Shown: positions 1-8,982, numbered from the stretch's first letter. The stretch: DNA of 52,082 nt from Burkholderiales bacterium (GCA_027487815.1 JAIYCW010000043.1:1-52082), one strand, 5' to 3'. Notes: generated from the sequence alone by a model not told the origin. Numbers and translations: made by a program.

Positions 1-45
1 ATGAATGGCACGCAGCAAATAGGGCTTGGTGGACGATCCGCTCAT
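1..45 (-). CDS. sspB: ClpXP protease specificity-enhancing factor SspB (partial, first 15 codons)
   Basis: Only the first 15 codons lie in the window; the gene runs off the left edge. The ATG (45 to 43) opens MSGSSTKPYLLRAIH, and the STKPYLLRAI core is the very conserved N-terminus of SspB, the adaptor that delivers ssrA-tagged peptides to ClpXP. It begins 23 bases after the sspA stop, the usual sspA-sspB arrangement in beta- and gammaproteobacteria. The identity is strong despite the short length because both motif and neighbour agree; nothing can be said about the rest of the gene. Confidence 0.85.
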   Translation of the reverse strand, partial: MSGSSTKPYLLRAIH

Positions 46-68
46 CGTGAACTGAATATCGCCAACCT

Positions 69-683
69 CTAGCGGCGCATCACCTTTTCAGACGGCGTGA
101 GCGCTTCGATATAGGCCGGACGCGAGAAGATTCGCTCGGCATAGCGCAGCAAGGGCGCAGCGGTTTTGGGCATCTCGATACCGTAGTGATCCAGGCGCCA
201 CAAAAGCGGAGCGATCGCCACATCCAGCATCGAAAAATCATCACCGAGCATGAACTTGTTTTTCATGAAGATCGGGGTGAGCTGGGTCAGGCGATCACGC
301 ACTTGCAATCGGGCCTTCTCCATCGCCTTGCCCGCATCTTTTTGCGCATCCCTGCGCTCGAGCTGCTGCACATGAATAAAAAGCTCGCGCTCGAAATTGA
401 ACAGAAACAGCCGGGCGCGCGCACGCATCACCGGATCAGCAGGCATGAGCTGCGGATGCGGGAAGCGCTCATCAATATATTCATTGATGATATTGGACTC
501 GTACAGGATCAGATCACGCTCGACCAGGATGGGCACCTGGCCATAGGGATTCATGATCGAAATATCTTCCGGTTTGTTATAGAGATCGACATCGCGGATT
601 TCGAAATCCATGCCTTTTTCAAACAGCACAAAGCGGCAGCGTTGGCTAAACGGGCAAGTCGTCCCCGAGTACAACACCATCAT
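69..683 (-). CDS. sspA: Stringent starvation protein A, glutathione S-transferase fold
   Basis: 204 aa, normal length for SspA, a RNA polymerase-associated protein with a GST fold. The N-terminal thioredoxin-like domain (residues 1-80) opens MMVLYSGTTCPFSQRCR and contains the cis-proline segment around YGQVPIL; the all-helical GST C-terminal domain follows. In E. coli SspA binds RNA polymerase and is not known to have GST activity; that role is inferred here. Two adjacent ATGs (683 and 680) are preceded by GGAGAA. It follows the petABC operon but is separated from it by a terminator-like hairpin, and sspB follows after 23 bases. Confidence 0.92.
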   Translation of the reverse strand: MMVLYSGTTCPFSQRCRFVLFEKGMDFEIRDVDLYNKPEDISIMNPYGQVPILVERDLILYESNIINEYIDERFPHPQLMPADPVMRARARLFLFNFERELFIHVQQLERRDAQKDAGKAMEKARLQVRDRLTQLTPIFMKNKFMLGDDFSMLDVAIAPLLWRLDHYGIEMPKTAAPLLRYAERIFSRPAYIEALTPSEKVMRR

Positions 684-708
684 GATTCGTTCTCCGAATT
701 CTAAAAAT

Positions 709-751
709 CATTAAAAACTTAGGGTGAGACCGCTTATCGCAGCTCACCCTG
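709..751 (-). terminator. Probable rho-independent terminator of the petABC operon
   Basis: On the minus strand an 8-base inverted repeat (AGGGTGAG at 743-750 pairing with 721-728), with an inner CTGC/GCGG extension, is followed by AAGTTTTTAATG. It lies between the end of the cytochrome c1 gene and the start of sspA. The T tract is interrupted, so termination may be partial. Confidence 0.65.
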
Positions 752-787
752 GGGGACTCAGGAGCAGTGTGTGGAACCGCTCCGGAA

Positions 788-1669
788 TTACTTGATGTCT
801 TTCCAATATACCCGGTTCAAGTTCCAGGCGAAGATGGTGAAGATACCCAAGAAGATCAGTACCCACACACCAACATTGGTTCGGGTTTTGGCCGATGGGT
901 CTGACATGTAGGTGATATACGCCACCAGATCGGCGATCTGCTTATCGTAATCGGCCTGGGAAACCGTACCGCCAACCGCTTTGGTGAGGGTGATCGATTT
1001 GCTCTCATGCGGATGTGCGTCGGTGACCTTTTCGGTTTTTTCTGTGCGCACGCCATTGGTGTCAAACGCGATGGTGGTGCGGTTAAAGCCGGTGACTGCG
1101 CCCTTGGAATCCTTGGCCGCTTTCACTTCCTCAATGGTCGCACCGCGGCTGCCTTGCATTTCCCAGAAGATATGCGGCATACCGACGTTTTCGAACACTG
1201 CGTTATTCCAGCCTGTAGCGCGAGTGGAATCGCGATAGTAGGCGCGCAGGTAGGTATAAAGCCAATCAGATCCCGAACCTGCATGTGACGAGCGCGCACG
1301 TGCAATCACTGACAAATCAGGCGGCAAGGCACCAAACCATTCCTTGGCATCCTTGGGGTTCATCGCTATACCCATGGTCTCGCCGACCTTGTCGGCTGAA
1401 AACAGCAGATTCTTTTTGATCTGGTCTTCAGTGAGACCCAAATCCTGAAGCCGGTTGTAGCGCATCAGGTTGGCGGAGTGGCAATTCAGGCAGTAGTTTA
1501 CAAACAGCTTGGCGCCGTTTTGCAAGGCTGCCTGATCGGAGAGCTTTTCCTTGGGGAAATGATCCAGGGGATAGTTGCCGCCGGCGGCTTGGGCACTTAC
1601 CGCTCCCAAAGCCAAACCGAGAGCGGCTACCCAGCGGGCCAATGCTTTTTTCATCGAAACACTCTTCAT
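788..1669 (-). CDS. petC: Cytochrome c1 of the ubiquinol-cytochrome c reductase (bc1) complex
   Basis: 293 aa from the ATG at 1669, which shares a base with the petB stop (TAATG), has GAGG 7 bases upstream and gives a signal peptide ending near VSAQA. The frame stays open further upstream into petB, but that extension is not credible. A CLNCH heme c motif lies near residue 60 and a single C-terminal membrane anchor (VGVWVLIFLGIFTIFAW) is followed by the usual basic tail. Cytochrome c1 carries electrons from the Rieske protein to soluble or membrane cytochrome c in the periplasm. It is the third gene of petABC. A second in-frame ATG at 1654 is a possible alternative start. Confidence 0.95.
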   Translation of the reverse strand: MKSVSMKKALARWVAALGLALGAVSAQAAGGNYPLDHFPKEKLSDQAALQNGAKLFVNYCLNCHSANLMRYNRLQDLGLTEDQIKKNLLFSADKVGETMGIAMNPKDAKEWFGALPPDLSVIARARSSHAGSGSDWLYTYLRAYYRDSTRATGWNNAVFENVGMPHIFWEMQGSRGATIEEVKAAKDSKGAVTGFNRTTIAFDTNGVRTEKTEKVTDAHPHESKSITLTKAVGGTVSQADYDKQIADLVAYITYMSDPSAKTRTNVGVWVLIFLGIFTIFAWNLNRVYWKDIK

Positions 1670-3057
1670 TAGTGGGCCTCGAAAGTCACACGATCGGGCA
1701 CCGGCTTGAATTCGCCCATGGCGCTCCACCAGGGCATCAGCAGGAAAAAGCCAAAGTAAACAATAGTCAGGGTCTGCGAAATACGCTCCCCTGCCACACT
1801 CACTGGCTGCACGCCGAAATAGCCAAGCACGATGAAGGCCACTACAAACAGGCCATACACCCACTTATGCCAGCTTGGGCGATACCGAATCGAACGCACC
1901 GGGCTGTTGTCGATCCAGGGCATGGCGAAAAACACCATCACCGAAGCACCCATGCCGACCACACCCCAGAATTTCGCATCAAAGAGGTAAAACCCAACGC
2001 ACAAGGCGCCGACCGCTGCAGTAGCGATCATCTTGCTGAGCCCGCTTTTCACAGTGGTCCAGACCAGGATCAGGTAAAGGATCGCACACACAGCCAGCAC
2101 CACAAGGAACTCGCTGGTGACTGCACGCAGGATCGAGTAAAACGGCGTGAAGTACCACACTGGCGCGATATGCGACGGCGTTTTGAGTGGATCGGCAGGA
2201 ATGAAGTTATTAAACTCCAGGAAGTAGCCGCCCATCTCTGGAGCAAAAAACACCACAGCTGAGAACGCGATCAGGAACACGCTCACACCGAGGATGTCGT
2301 GCACTGTGTAATAGGGGTGGAAGGGAATACCATCAAGCGGCTTGCCCGACGCATCCTTCTTGGCCTTGATATCCACGCCATCGGGATTATTCGAGCCCAC
2401 TTCATGCAACGCAATGATGTGCGCAGCCACCAGGCCCAACAACACCAAGGGGATCGCAATCACGTGAAACGAGAAGAAGCGGTTGAGAGTGGCATCGCCT
2501 ACTACATAGTCGCCGCGAATCAGAATCGCGAGATCCGGCCCAATGAATGGCACAGCGGCAAACAGGTTAACGATCACCTGGGCGCCCCAAAACGACATCT
2601 GACCCCATGGAAGCAAGTAGCCAAAGAAGGCTTCAGCCATCAGGCACAAAAAGATCAAACAGCCGAAGATCCAAATCAGTTCGCGTGGTTTGCGATAGGA
2701 GCCGTAGATCAGGCCACGGAACATGTGCATGTAGACCACAACAAAAAACGCGGATGCGCCGGTGGAGTGCATGTAGCGGATGATCCAGCCGCCCGGAACC
2801 TCACGCATGATGTATTCGACCGATTCGAATGCCTTCGCTGCGTCAGGCTTGTAATGCATGACCAGGAAGATGCCAGTCACGATCTGGATCACCAGCACTA
2901 ACATGGCGAGTGAACCAAAAAAGTACCAAAAATTAAAATTCTTGGGCGCGTAATACTCGGACAAATGCTCTTTATAGAGCTTGGTCAGCGGAAAACGCTG
3001 ATCCACCCAGCCCAACAAACCACCCTGCACCGGGGTATGCGACGAATTCGATGCCAT
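1669..3057 (-). CDS. petB: Cytochrome b of the bc1 complex
   Basis: 462 aa polytopic membrane protein. The b-type heme histidines are visible in HSTGASAFFVVVYMHMFR and in FFSFHVIAIPL...AAHIIALHEVG, and the Qo-site region contains APVWYFTPFYSILRA, so the PEWY motif is PVWY here. The long C-terminal membrane extension is, as I recall, usual for proteobacterial homologues. With the Rieske protein and cytochrome c1 it oxidises ubiquinol and pumps protons by the Q cycle. AGGAG lies 11 bases before the start. It sits 18 bases after petA and overlaps petC by one base, so the three are clearly one transcription unit. Confidence 0.95.
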   Translation of the reverse strand: MASNSSHTPVQGGLLGWVDQRFPLTKLYKEHLSEYYAPKNFNFWYFFGSLAMLVLVIQIVTGIFLVMHYKPDAAKAFESVEYIMREVPGGWIIRYMHSTGASAFFVVVYMHMFRGLIYGSYRKPRELIWIFGCLIFLCLMAEAFFGYLLPWGQMSFWGAQVIVNLFAAVPFIGPDLAILIRGDYVVGDATLNRFFSFHVIAIPLVLLGLVAAHIIALHEVGSNNPDGVDIKAKKDASGKPLDGIPFHPYYTVHDILGVSVFLIAFSAVVFFAPEMGGYFLEFNNFIPADPLKTPSHIAPVWYFTPFYSILRAVTSEFLVVLAVCAILYLILVWTTVKSGLSKMIATAAVGALCVGFYLFDAKFWGVVGMGASVMVFFAMPWIDNSPVRSIRYRPSWHKWVYGLFVVAFIVLGYFGVQPVSVAGERISQTLTIVYFGFFLLMPWWSAMGEFKPVPDRVTFEAH

Positions 3058-3075
3058 TAAATTAATGCTCCTGGA

Positions 3076-3672
3076 CTACGCTTGTTTGTCTTCGCCAATA
3101 ATCAGACGGGTATCGGACAAATACATGTGAGGGGGAACTTCGAGGTTATCCGGGGCAGGCTTGTTCTTGAACACACGACCGGCCAGATCAAACGTGGAGC
3201 CGTGACAAGGACACAGAAAACCGCCGCCCCAATCATCGGGCAACGAGGGCTGAGCGCCCGGAGTGAACTTGTCTGAAGGTGAACATCCAAGATGCGAGCA
3301 AATACCCACCACCACAAGATACTCTGGCTTGATGGAACGGACCTGGTTTTTGGCATACGCCGGTGTCGGGTATTCCTTGCGATCCGACTTGGGATCGGCC
3401 ACCTGCTCATCGGTTTTCTTGAGTGATTCGATCATTTCAGGAGTGCGACGCAACACCCATACTGGCTTGCCACGCCACTCGACGCGCTTGAGCTCGCCGG
3501 GCAACATCCCGCCGACATCAACTTCGACGGGGGCACCCGCAGCCTTGGCCTTTTCAGAGGGCTGGAAGCTGGCAACAAAGGGAACTGCGACGGCTAGGCC
3601 ACCCGCTCCGCCGACGGCGGCGGTGAGTGCGATGGCGGAACGACGGCTGGAATCTGCTGGAACGCTGCTCAT
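3076..3672 (-). CDS. petA: Rieske iron-sulfur subunit of the bc1 complex
   Basis: 198 aa, the expected length. The N-terminus has a twin-arginine ([15 protein letters not shown]) followed by one hydrophobic segment, consistent with Tat export and a retained N-terminal anchor. The C-terminal Rieske domain carries both cluster-binding boxes, CSHLGCSP and CPCHGSTFD, with the two cysteines and two histidines that hold the 2Fe-2S cluster and the extra disulfide cysteines typical of high-potential Rieske proteins. It is the first gene of petABC, so the operon promoter should lie in the 159 bases between it and the divergent mscL. Confidence 0.95.
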   Translation of the reverse strand: MSSVPADSSRRSAIALTAAVGGAGGLAVAVPFVASFQPSEKAKAAGAPVEVDVGGMLPGELKRVEWRGKPVWVLRRTPEMIESLKKTDEQVADPKSDRKEYPTPAYAKNQVRSIKPEYLVVVGICSHLGCSPSDKFTPGAQPSLPDDWGGGFLCPCHGSTFDLAGRVFKNKPAPDNLEVPPHMYLSDTRLIIGEDKQA

Positions 3673-3702
3673 GTTTCGTTTGGCTGTTTACGACAACCCT
3701 TA

Positions 3703-3708
3703 ATTGTA
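3703..3708 (-). promoter_or_regulatory. Possible -10 box for petABC
   Basis: TACAAT on the minus strand, about 30 bases before the petA start, in the divergent petA/mscL gap. I cannot find a convincing -35 at 16-18 bases, so this is tentative. Confidence 0.3.
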
Positions 3709-3831
3709 ACGGAATCGGGTGCTGCAGTGCGACAGAACCACAGATGCACCCTATTGCAACAGTGTTTCACAATGGCTGGTGGTATAACCCGATCACCCAG
3801 CTTGATAGCGTATTTATATAAGGAGGATCAA

Positions 3832-4272
3832 ATGGGAATGATGCAAGAATTTCGCGATTTTGCGGTCAAGGGCAATGTAATCGACCTGGCAGTCGGGGTG
3901 ATTATTGGCGCGGCGTTTGGCAAGATTGTTGATTCGATGGTCAAGGATCTGATCATGCCGGTGATTGGGGCCATTTTTGGCAACATCGACTTTTCCAACA
4001 TGTTCATCACATTGGGCAAGGTTCCTGCTGACTTCAAGGGCGCCATGACTTACGCCGACCTGACCAAGGCTGGCGTGCCACTGTTTGCCTACGGCAACTT
4101 CATCACCATCCTGATCAACTTCATCATTCTGGCGTTTGTGATTTTCCAGATGGTCAAGATTTTCAATCGCGCCAAGGGCAACCTCAATATGGAAGCCGCT
4201 GCTGCGCCCGCCGCACCGAATCCAAGCGAGGAATACCTCAAGGAAATCCGCGACGCTCTGGTCAAGAAGTGA
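3832..4272 (+). CDS. mscL: Large-conductance mechanosensitive channel
   Basis: 146 aa, close to E. coli MscL (136 aa). The start [16 protein letters not shown] was chosen because a perfect AGGAGG (3821-3826) sits just upstream; the frame is open further 5' but that part is not MscL-like. TM1 is the typical [20 protein letters not shown] with the conserved glycines, followed by the periplasmic loop, TM2 ([19 protein letters not shown]) and a cytoplasmic helix ending [14 protein letters not shown]. MscL is an emergency valve that opens under hypo-osmotic shock. It ends one base from the convergent Nif3-family gene. Confidence 0.97.
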   Translation: MGMMQEFRDFAVKGNVIDLAVGVIIGAAFGKIVDSMVKDLIMPVIGAIFGNIDFSNMFITLGKVPADFKGAMTYADLTKAGVPLFAYGNFITILINFIILAFVIFQMVKIFNRAKGNLNMEAAAAPAAPNPSEEYLKEIRDALVKK

Positions 4273-4273
4273 T

Positions 4274-5068
4274 CTAAACCGGATTAGGATCAGGGATATA
4301 GACCCAAGGCACGGCCAGTTCGCTGGCTGCTGCCTCGGTTAAAGCCTGAACCCCATATTGCTCAGTGGCGTAATGCCCGGCAGAAAAATAAGCCACCCCC
4401 GCTTCTCTCGCGAGATGGGTGGTGCGCTCTGAAATCTCGCCACTCACAAATGCATCGCAACCCAGCGCGATCGCCTGCGCGAGGCTGTCTTGAGCAGCGC
4501 CTGTGCACCAGGCCAATTGGCGGATCGGCCGCTGCGTTTCGCCCACAACCAAGGGCTTGTGCCCCAAACGACGAGCGAGCGAGACGGATAGTTGCCGGCT
4601 GCTTTGCTCTTGCGGCAACGTAACTGACGCTACCAACCCATACTCCCCGCTAGTGGTGGGCCGTTGGCCCGGCTTGAGCCAGCCCATCTTTTCGCCGAGC
4701 TGCTGATTGTTGCCCCAGATCGGGTGAACATCCAAAGGCAGATGGTAGGCCCACAGATTCAAGTCCGAGGCGATGAGGCGACGCACCCGCGCACCATGCG
4801 GCCCGACCAGGCAAGGGTTATCGCCGCGCCAGAAAATACCGTGATGCACGACCAGGGCATCCGCATCCGCCGCAATCGCCGCTTCAATGCTGGCCAGGCT
4901 CGCAGTGACAGCGCATGCAATTTTGCTCACACGTGGCGTGCCAGCGACCTGCAACCCGTTGGGGCAATAATCCTTGAACTTCGCTGCTTCGAGCTTATCT
5001 TCGAACCAGCGGTTAAGATCAATGGCAGCGATTGAATGTTTGGACGCTTTTTTTGAATGGGATGGCAT
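4274..5068 (-). CDS. Nif3-like dinuclear metal center protein (YbgI family)
   Basis: 264 aa, typical for bacterial Nif3/YbgI proteins. The family's metal ligands are visible in DALVVHHGIFW and in the C-terminal GHYATEQYGVQ motif; KDYCPNGLQVAG is the conserved N-terminal signature. The family forms a hexameric toroid with a two-metal site and is often labelled GTP cyclohydrolase I type 2, but its true substrate is unsettled. The only plausible ATG is at 5068, which places it one base from the divergent protease start, so each gene's promoter must overlap the other gene or lie very close to it. Confidence 0.9.
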   Translation of the reverse strand: MPSHSKKASKHSIAAIDLNRWFEDKLEAAKFKDYCPNGLQVAGTPRVSKIACAVTASLASIEAAIAADADALVVHHGIFWRGDNPCLVGPHGARVRRLIASDLNLWAYHLPLDVHPIWGNNQQLGEKMGWLKPGQRPTTSGEYGLVASVTLPQEQSSRQLSVSLARRLGHKPLVVGETQRPIRQLAWCTGAAQDSLAQAIALGCDAFVSGEISERTTHLAREAGVAYFSAGHYATEQYGVQALTEAAASELAVPWVYIPDPNPV

Positions 5069-5069
5069 C

Positions 5070-6242
5070 GTGCAAAGGCTCTGGTTATTGTTTGCTCAGG
5101 TAGTTACCGTGGTGCTGGGCGCGGTGTTTGTGGTTTCGACCCTCAAGCCGGAATGGCTGCCGCAAAAACTGCAGGAAGATCGCTCGCCCGGTACTGCAGT
5201 TTCAGCCGCCCCAGGCACTGGCTCCGCTCCCGCACGCGATGCTGCCATTCTTTCATACAGCGATGCCGCGCGGCGCGCGATTCCTTCGGTGGTCAATATT
5301 TACACTACCAAAGCGGTGCGGGCGGTGCCCAACCATCCGTTTATGAACGATCCGATGTTCAAGCGGTTTTTTGGTGAACGATTTGCGCAGCGCGAGCCTT
5401 CCTCGAGCCTGGGCTCAGGCGTGATTCTGGGCGCCGATGGGCTGGTGCTGACCAACCATCATGTGATTGAAGGCGCGGAAGAAATCGAGGTGCTGACCTC
5501 CGATGGCCGACGCATGAAGGCCAAGGTGGTTGGCAGCGACCCCGAGACCGATATTGCGGTGTTGCGCTCGGAGATCAAGGAGCTGCCGGGCATCACTCTG
5601 GCTGATGTTGAGCAGGTGAAGGTTGGTGACGTGGTGCTGGCGATTGGCAATCCGTTTGGTGTGGGGCAAACCGTCACCATGGGCATTGTGAGTGCGCTCG
5701 GCCGCAACCAGCTCGGCATCAACACCTTCGAGAACTTCATCCAAACCGATGCAGCCATCAACCCCGGCAACTCGGGGGGCGCGCTGGTGGATTCGCAAGG
5801 CCGCCTGATTGGCATCAACACGGCGATCTACTCGCGCAGCGGTGGATCGCTCGGCATCGGGTTTGCGATTCCAGTTTCCACCGTCAAGCAGGTGATGGAT
5901 CAGATTGTGAGCAATGGCGCAGTGACTCGCGGCTTCATCGGTGTGGAGCCCCAGGATGTGACGCCCGAGCTTGCGCAAGCCTTCAAACTGGCTCGCAATG
6001 ATGGCGCGATTATCGCGGGCGTGATGCGCGCCGGGCCTGCGGATAAGGCCGGAGTCAAGGTCGGCGATATCCTGGTTGCGGTGGGCGACAAGCCTGTCAC
6101 CAACACCGCCACCATGCTTGCGTTAATCGCCCAGCTCCCGCCAGGCAGTAATCACAAGCTTTCGTTTTTGCGGGACGGCAAGCCGCTGGATCTCACCATT
6201 GAGATCGGCAAGCGGCCCAAGCCTCAAGCAGCTCGCGAATAG
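5070..6242 (+). CDS. Membrane-anchored HtrA-family serine protease (DegS/AlgW/DegQ-like)
   Basis: 390 aa if translation starts at GTG 5070 (VQRLWLLFAQVVTVVL), which begins just before the N-terminal membrane anchor; the frame is also open upstream to 4974, inside the Nif3 gene. The trypsin-like triad is at about H131 (LTNHHVI), D161 (DPETDIAVL) and S235 (NPGNSGGAL). One PDZ domain follows (FIGVEPQDV to the C-terminus), not the two of DegP. One anchor plus one PDZ suggests a periplasm-facing DegS/AlgW-type regulatory protease of the envelope stress response, though no anti-sigma factor gene is nearby. No good Shine-Dalgarno is seen before the GTG, so the start is uncertain. It overlaps the convergent nucleotidase gene by 19 bases. 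Confidence 0.88.
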   Translation: MQRLWLLFAQVVTVVLGAVFVVSTLKPEWLPQKLQEDRSPGTAVSAAPGTGSAPARDAAILSYSDAARRAIPSVVNIYTTKAVRAVPNHPFMNDPMFKRFFGERFAQREPSSSLGSGVILGADGLVLTNHHVIEGAEEIEVLTSDGRRMKAKVVGSDPETDIAVLRSEIKELPGITLADVEQVKVGDVVLAIGNPFGVGQTVTMGIVSALGRNQLGINTFENFIQTDAAINPGNSGGALVDSQGRLIGINTAIYSRSGGSLGIGFAIPVSTVKQVMDQIVSNGAVTRGFIGVEPQDVTPELAQAFKLARNDGAIIAGVMRAGPADKAGVKVGDILVAVGDKPVTNTATMLALIAQLPPGSNHKLSFLRDGKPLDLTIEIGKRPKPQAARE

Positions 6243-8218
6243 CCTGCTGAATTGGCAGCCCTGCGCCGTGACCACAGCAGCGGCAGGCCAGCCAGCAATA
6301 GCAGCGATAAGGTGGCGGGCGTTGGCACAGCGATGGCAAGGTCGACCAATCGGCCCTGGAAGTCGCGGGGATTATCCACGCCATATTGCAACGCACTGAT
6401 CACTCCACCCAGCCCACCGTCGCGCACTGGTGACTCGATGAACAGACGCAGCGCTTCCTGGTAGGTAATCGAATTGGTGGGGTTCACAAACTGCAGGCCC
6501 AGATTGGAGAACGGATAGCCGTCACCGCCACGAGCCAAAAAGTCGATAGTGGACATGGTGATGTTGCGCGCACCGGCGATCACCTGGCCATCATTCACCA
6601 GCACCGTGCCGTCGTTTAATGTGATCGACAAGATACGGCTTCCAATCGCGCGGGTGGTGTCATAAATCACCCGCATCCCCGAGATCTGCGGAAAGCGTCC
6701 ATCCGCATTGCCTGTGGGCGATGCCGCACCCAATCCATGCTCCAGAATCGATTTCAATTGCTGAGGCGTTACCGAATTGAACAGCGCCAACAGGTTGGTA
6801 AACGGCGCCACATTGAAGGTATCGCCCACAGTGACTTGCCCGGCAGCAATCGAGGCACGAATGCCTCCACCGTTTTGAAACGCCACATCGGTTTTGCCTG
6901 CAAATCGCAGGGCATCAGCCATGAGGTTGCCCAGGTTGGTTTCGCTGTTACGCACACCGAAGGTGATCGGCGCCGTCGTGCTGGAGGCCGCACCGCGGGC
7001 GCCGTTCAAGGCGGTTGAGCTGTTGCCAATGGTGACTGCATTTAATGCGGCGATGTAGTTCTGCACCGGAGTCACCACATTGTTGGTGATGAAGGTATCG
7101 CCAGTCACGCGGTCTGCATCAGCTGCAGCGCCTGAAACACGAACCATGCGTGAGCCGGTATCCACCACTGGCGCACCACCCGCATCGCGAATCGGTCGAC
7201 CATTGCTATCGAGCGAAAGATTCAGCACACCCACATAGCGGTTGCCAAAATTGGAAGTCACGATCAAGGCCTTGTTGCCATCGGCGGTGGTGACTGTTGT
7301 GGGGTACTGGTTATAGCTTGGCGCAGGCGTGCCGGGGATACGGGCATCGCTAGTATTGGCCATCAGCTCATGGCCGCCGCCGGAGAGCACTACATCCACG
7401 CCACGCAACTGCGGCACTACGGTGTTGATTTCGTTGGCTGCATTTTGCAGATGGCTCATCAACACAATCGTGGTGGCGCCTTGGGTGCGCAGAGCGTCTA
7501 CCTGGGCCTGCACGATAGGCACGAGGGCCTGCAGGTTTTGCTGCTCCGTGTTGCTGGCGCTATACCCCAGCAGGTTCACTGCGCCAGGCGAAGAGATCGT
7601 TGGCAACAAAGGCGTGGTCGCACCCACCAACCCAATCTTGTTGCCGCCATCGGTGGTGACAATCATGCCAGGCGCCACCCGATTCGCCGCAGCGAGTGCT
7701 TGAAACTGGGGAGTCGCGGAGAAATTCAGATTCGATGACAGGAAAGTCGTGCCGGAAACTTCGGCAAAGCGCGCAGCGGTGCCAGGGCCCAAATCAAATT
7801 CATGGTTACCAAACACCGAGGCAGTAAAGCCGATTCGACGCATTGCGATCGCATCGTAGAAATCCTGGCCACCGTTAAACCCAGTGCCCAGGTTCTGCAA
7901 GCTGGCAGTAAAGCGGGGCCCTGGCAAAAACGAATCGCCTGCGTTCAGGGTCAACACACTGCGCGAAGCCGAGGCTGCTGTTTGCCGCTCCTGGGCTACG
8001 ACAGTAGCTAGCCGATCAATGCCGCCGTAAAAAGACAGGGGATCAGTCGAGCTGTTGCGAAGATTGCCCTGGGCGCTCAGCAGCCAGGACTCCTGGTCCC
8101 CAACATGCAAAATCGTGACGCCTTCAATCGCTGCCGCGAAACTCACGGGCAAATAAGCGGCCAGCACCAATCCGGCGGCCAGACGTTTTCCGAATCCCTT
8201 GGAATAGTTCGATGTCAT
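6224..8218 (-). CDS. Bifunctional metallophosphatase/5'-nucleotidase with PEP-CTERM-like C-terminus
   Basis: 664 aa from the ATG at 8218 (a TTG lies 15 bases upstream). A signal peptide precedes a metallophosphatase domain with NAGDSFLPG, FGNHEFDLG and VLSGGGHE motifs. The first metal motif reads HVGDQES, so the usual D-x-H is D-Q-E, which I recall as a subfamily variant. The C-terminal 5'-nucleotidase domain has RNSETNLGNLMADAL and NGGGIR. The protein ends with VPTPATLSLLLLAGL, a hydrophobic stretch and an RRR cluster, the architecture of PEP-CTERM exosortase sorting signals with T for E. Probable role: extracytoplasmic hydrolysis of nucleotides or UDP-sugars, on the cell surface if the tail is functional. 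Confidence 0.88.
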   Translation of the reverse strand: MTSNYSKGFGKRLAAGLVLAAYLPVSFAAAIEGVTILHVGDQESWLLSAQGNLRNSSTDPLSFYGGIDRLATVVAQERQTAASASRSVLTLNAGDSFLPGPRFTASLQNLGTGFNGGQDFYDAIAMRRIGFTASVFGNHEFDLGPGTAARFAEVSGTTFLSSNLNFSATPQFQALAAANRVAPGMIVTTDGGNKIGLVGATTPLLPTISSPGAVNLLGYSASNTEQQNLQALVPIVQAQVDALRTQGATTIVLMSHLQNAANEINTVVPQLRGVDVVLSGGGHELMANTSDARIPGTPAPSYNQYPTTVTTADGNKALIVTSNFGNRYVGVLNLSLDSNGRPIRDAGGAPVVDTGSRMVRVSGAAADADRVTGDTFITNNVVTPVQNYIAALNAVTIGNSSTALNGARGAASSTTAPITFGVRNSETNLGNLMADALRFAGKTDVAFQNGGGIRASIAAGQVTVGDTFNVAPFTNLLALFNSVTPQQLKSILEHGLGAASPTGNADGRFPQISGMRVIYDTTRAIGSRILSITLNDGTVLVNDGQVIAGARNITMSTIDFLARGGDGYPFSNLGLQFVNPTNSITYQEALRLFIESPVRDGGLGGVISALQYGVDNPRDFQGRLVDLAIAVPTPATLSLLLLAGLPLLWSRRRAANSAGYSRAA

Positions 8219-8352
8219 GATGTACTCACTCAAATATTGACGCCACGTTCGCTATTGCGATCCCGAGGACGACACTATTGAGACGATGTGTTACAGAATG
8301 ATGAACTAGATTGTAAATCCTTGATTTGTCGGAAAATTTTACGCTTTTTGGC

Positions 8353-8982
8353 TCAATTTTGGCTGGCTGGCGTGCTCAAACTGCGCGGGTTATAGGCCCA
8401 TTTCTTCCACGCCGCCAACACCAGGTTTGGATACTCCGCACGCCCCAGGCTGCCGTTGTAACGTCCAAGTGCGCGAAACAAATCGCCGCGCTCGCGATCC
8501 AGGTAATGCCGCAAAATCAGGCAGCCATAACGCAGATTGGTGCGCATATCAAAAAGCGTGGTGGCATCACCCTGCGCAAGCACCTTGGTCCAAAACGGCA
8601 TCACCTGCATATAACCGCGCGCCCCGGCATGCGATACCGCGTACTTGCGAAAGTAGCTCTCCACCTCGATCAAACCGAGCACCAATTGCGGATCAAGGCC
8701 GGCGCGCTGGGCTTCATAGCGCATCGCCAGCAAAAACTCGATGCGCTGGTGATAGTCAGGCTTCCAGCGGCGAGGCAAGCGAGCCGCCATCTCAGCAAGC
8801 CAATCGACTTTATGGGCCACCGAGTCAAACCTGGGCTGCGGCGGCGAAGTATCTTCCAGTGCGGCCTGCATGGCAGTGCGCACCGCCGCGCTCATTTCTT
8901 CATACTGCTGAGCACCCGCCCATACCACCGAGGGGCTGGCCATCCACGCAGCCAAGGCCCCGCATACAGCACGCCGCTTCAT
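8353..8982 (-). CDS. Lytic transglycosylase (SLT domain)
   Basis: 209 aa with a signal peptide ending near PSVVWAGA. The catalytic SLT/goose-lysozyme-like domain spans roughly residues 80-190, with the probable catalytic Glu in LGLIEVESYF, the GYMQVMPFW motif and ALGRYNGSLGRAEYP near the end. It should cleave the MurNAc-GlcNAc bond of peptidoglycan to give 1,6-anhydro products in the periplasm. The start ATG shares its A with the proS stop (TGATG), so it is translationally coupled to proS. The 134 bases downstream to the nucleotidase start show no clear hairpin. Confidence 0.9.
   Translation of the reverse strand: MKRRAVCGALAAWMASPSVVWAGAQQYEEMSAAVRTAMQAALEDTSPPQPRFDSVAHKVDWLAEMAARLPRRWKPDYHQRIEFLLAMRYEAQRAGLDPQLVLGLIEVESYFRKYAVSHAGARGYMQVMPFWTKVLAQGDATTLFDMRTNLRYGCLILRHYLDRERGDLFRALGRYNGSLGRAEYPNLVLAAWKKWAYNPRSLSTPASQN

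Noticed and set aside
788-1864. Longer start for cytochrome c1 inside petB
   Set aside because: The extra 65 residues lie within the petB coding region and precede a clear signal peptide and Shine-Dalgarno at 1669.
3754-3788. TTGCAA and TATAAC as mscL promoter
   Set aside because: The spacer would be 23 bases, too long for a sigma-70 promoter.
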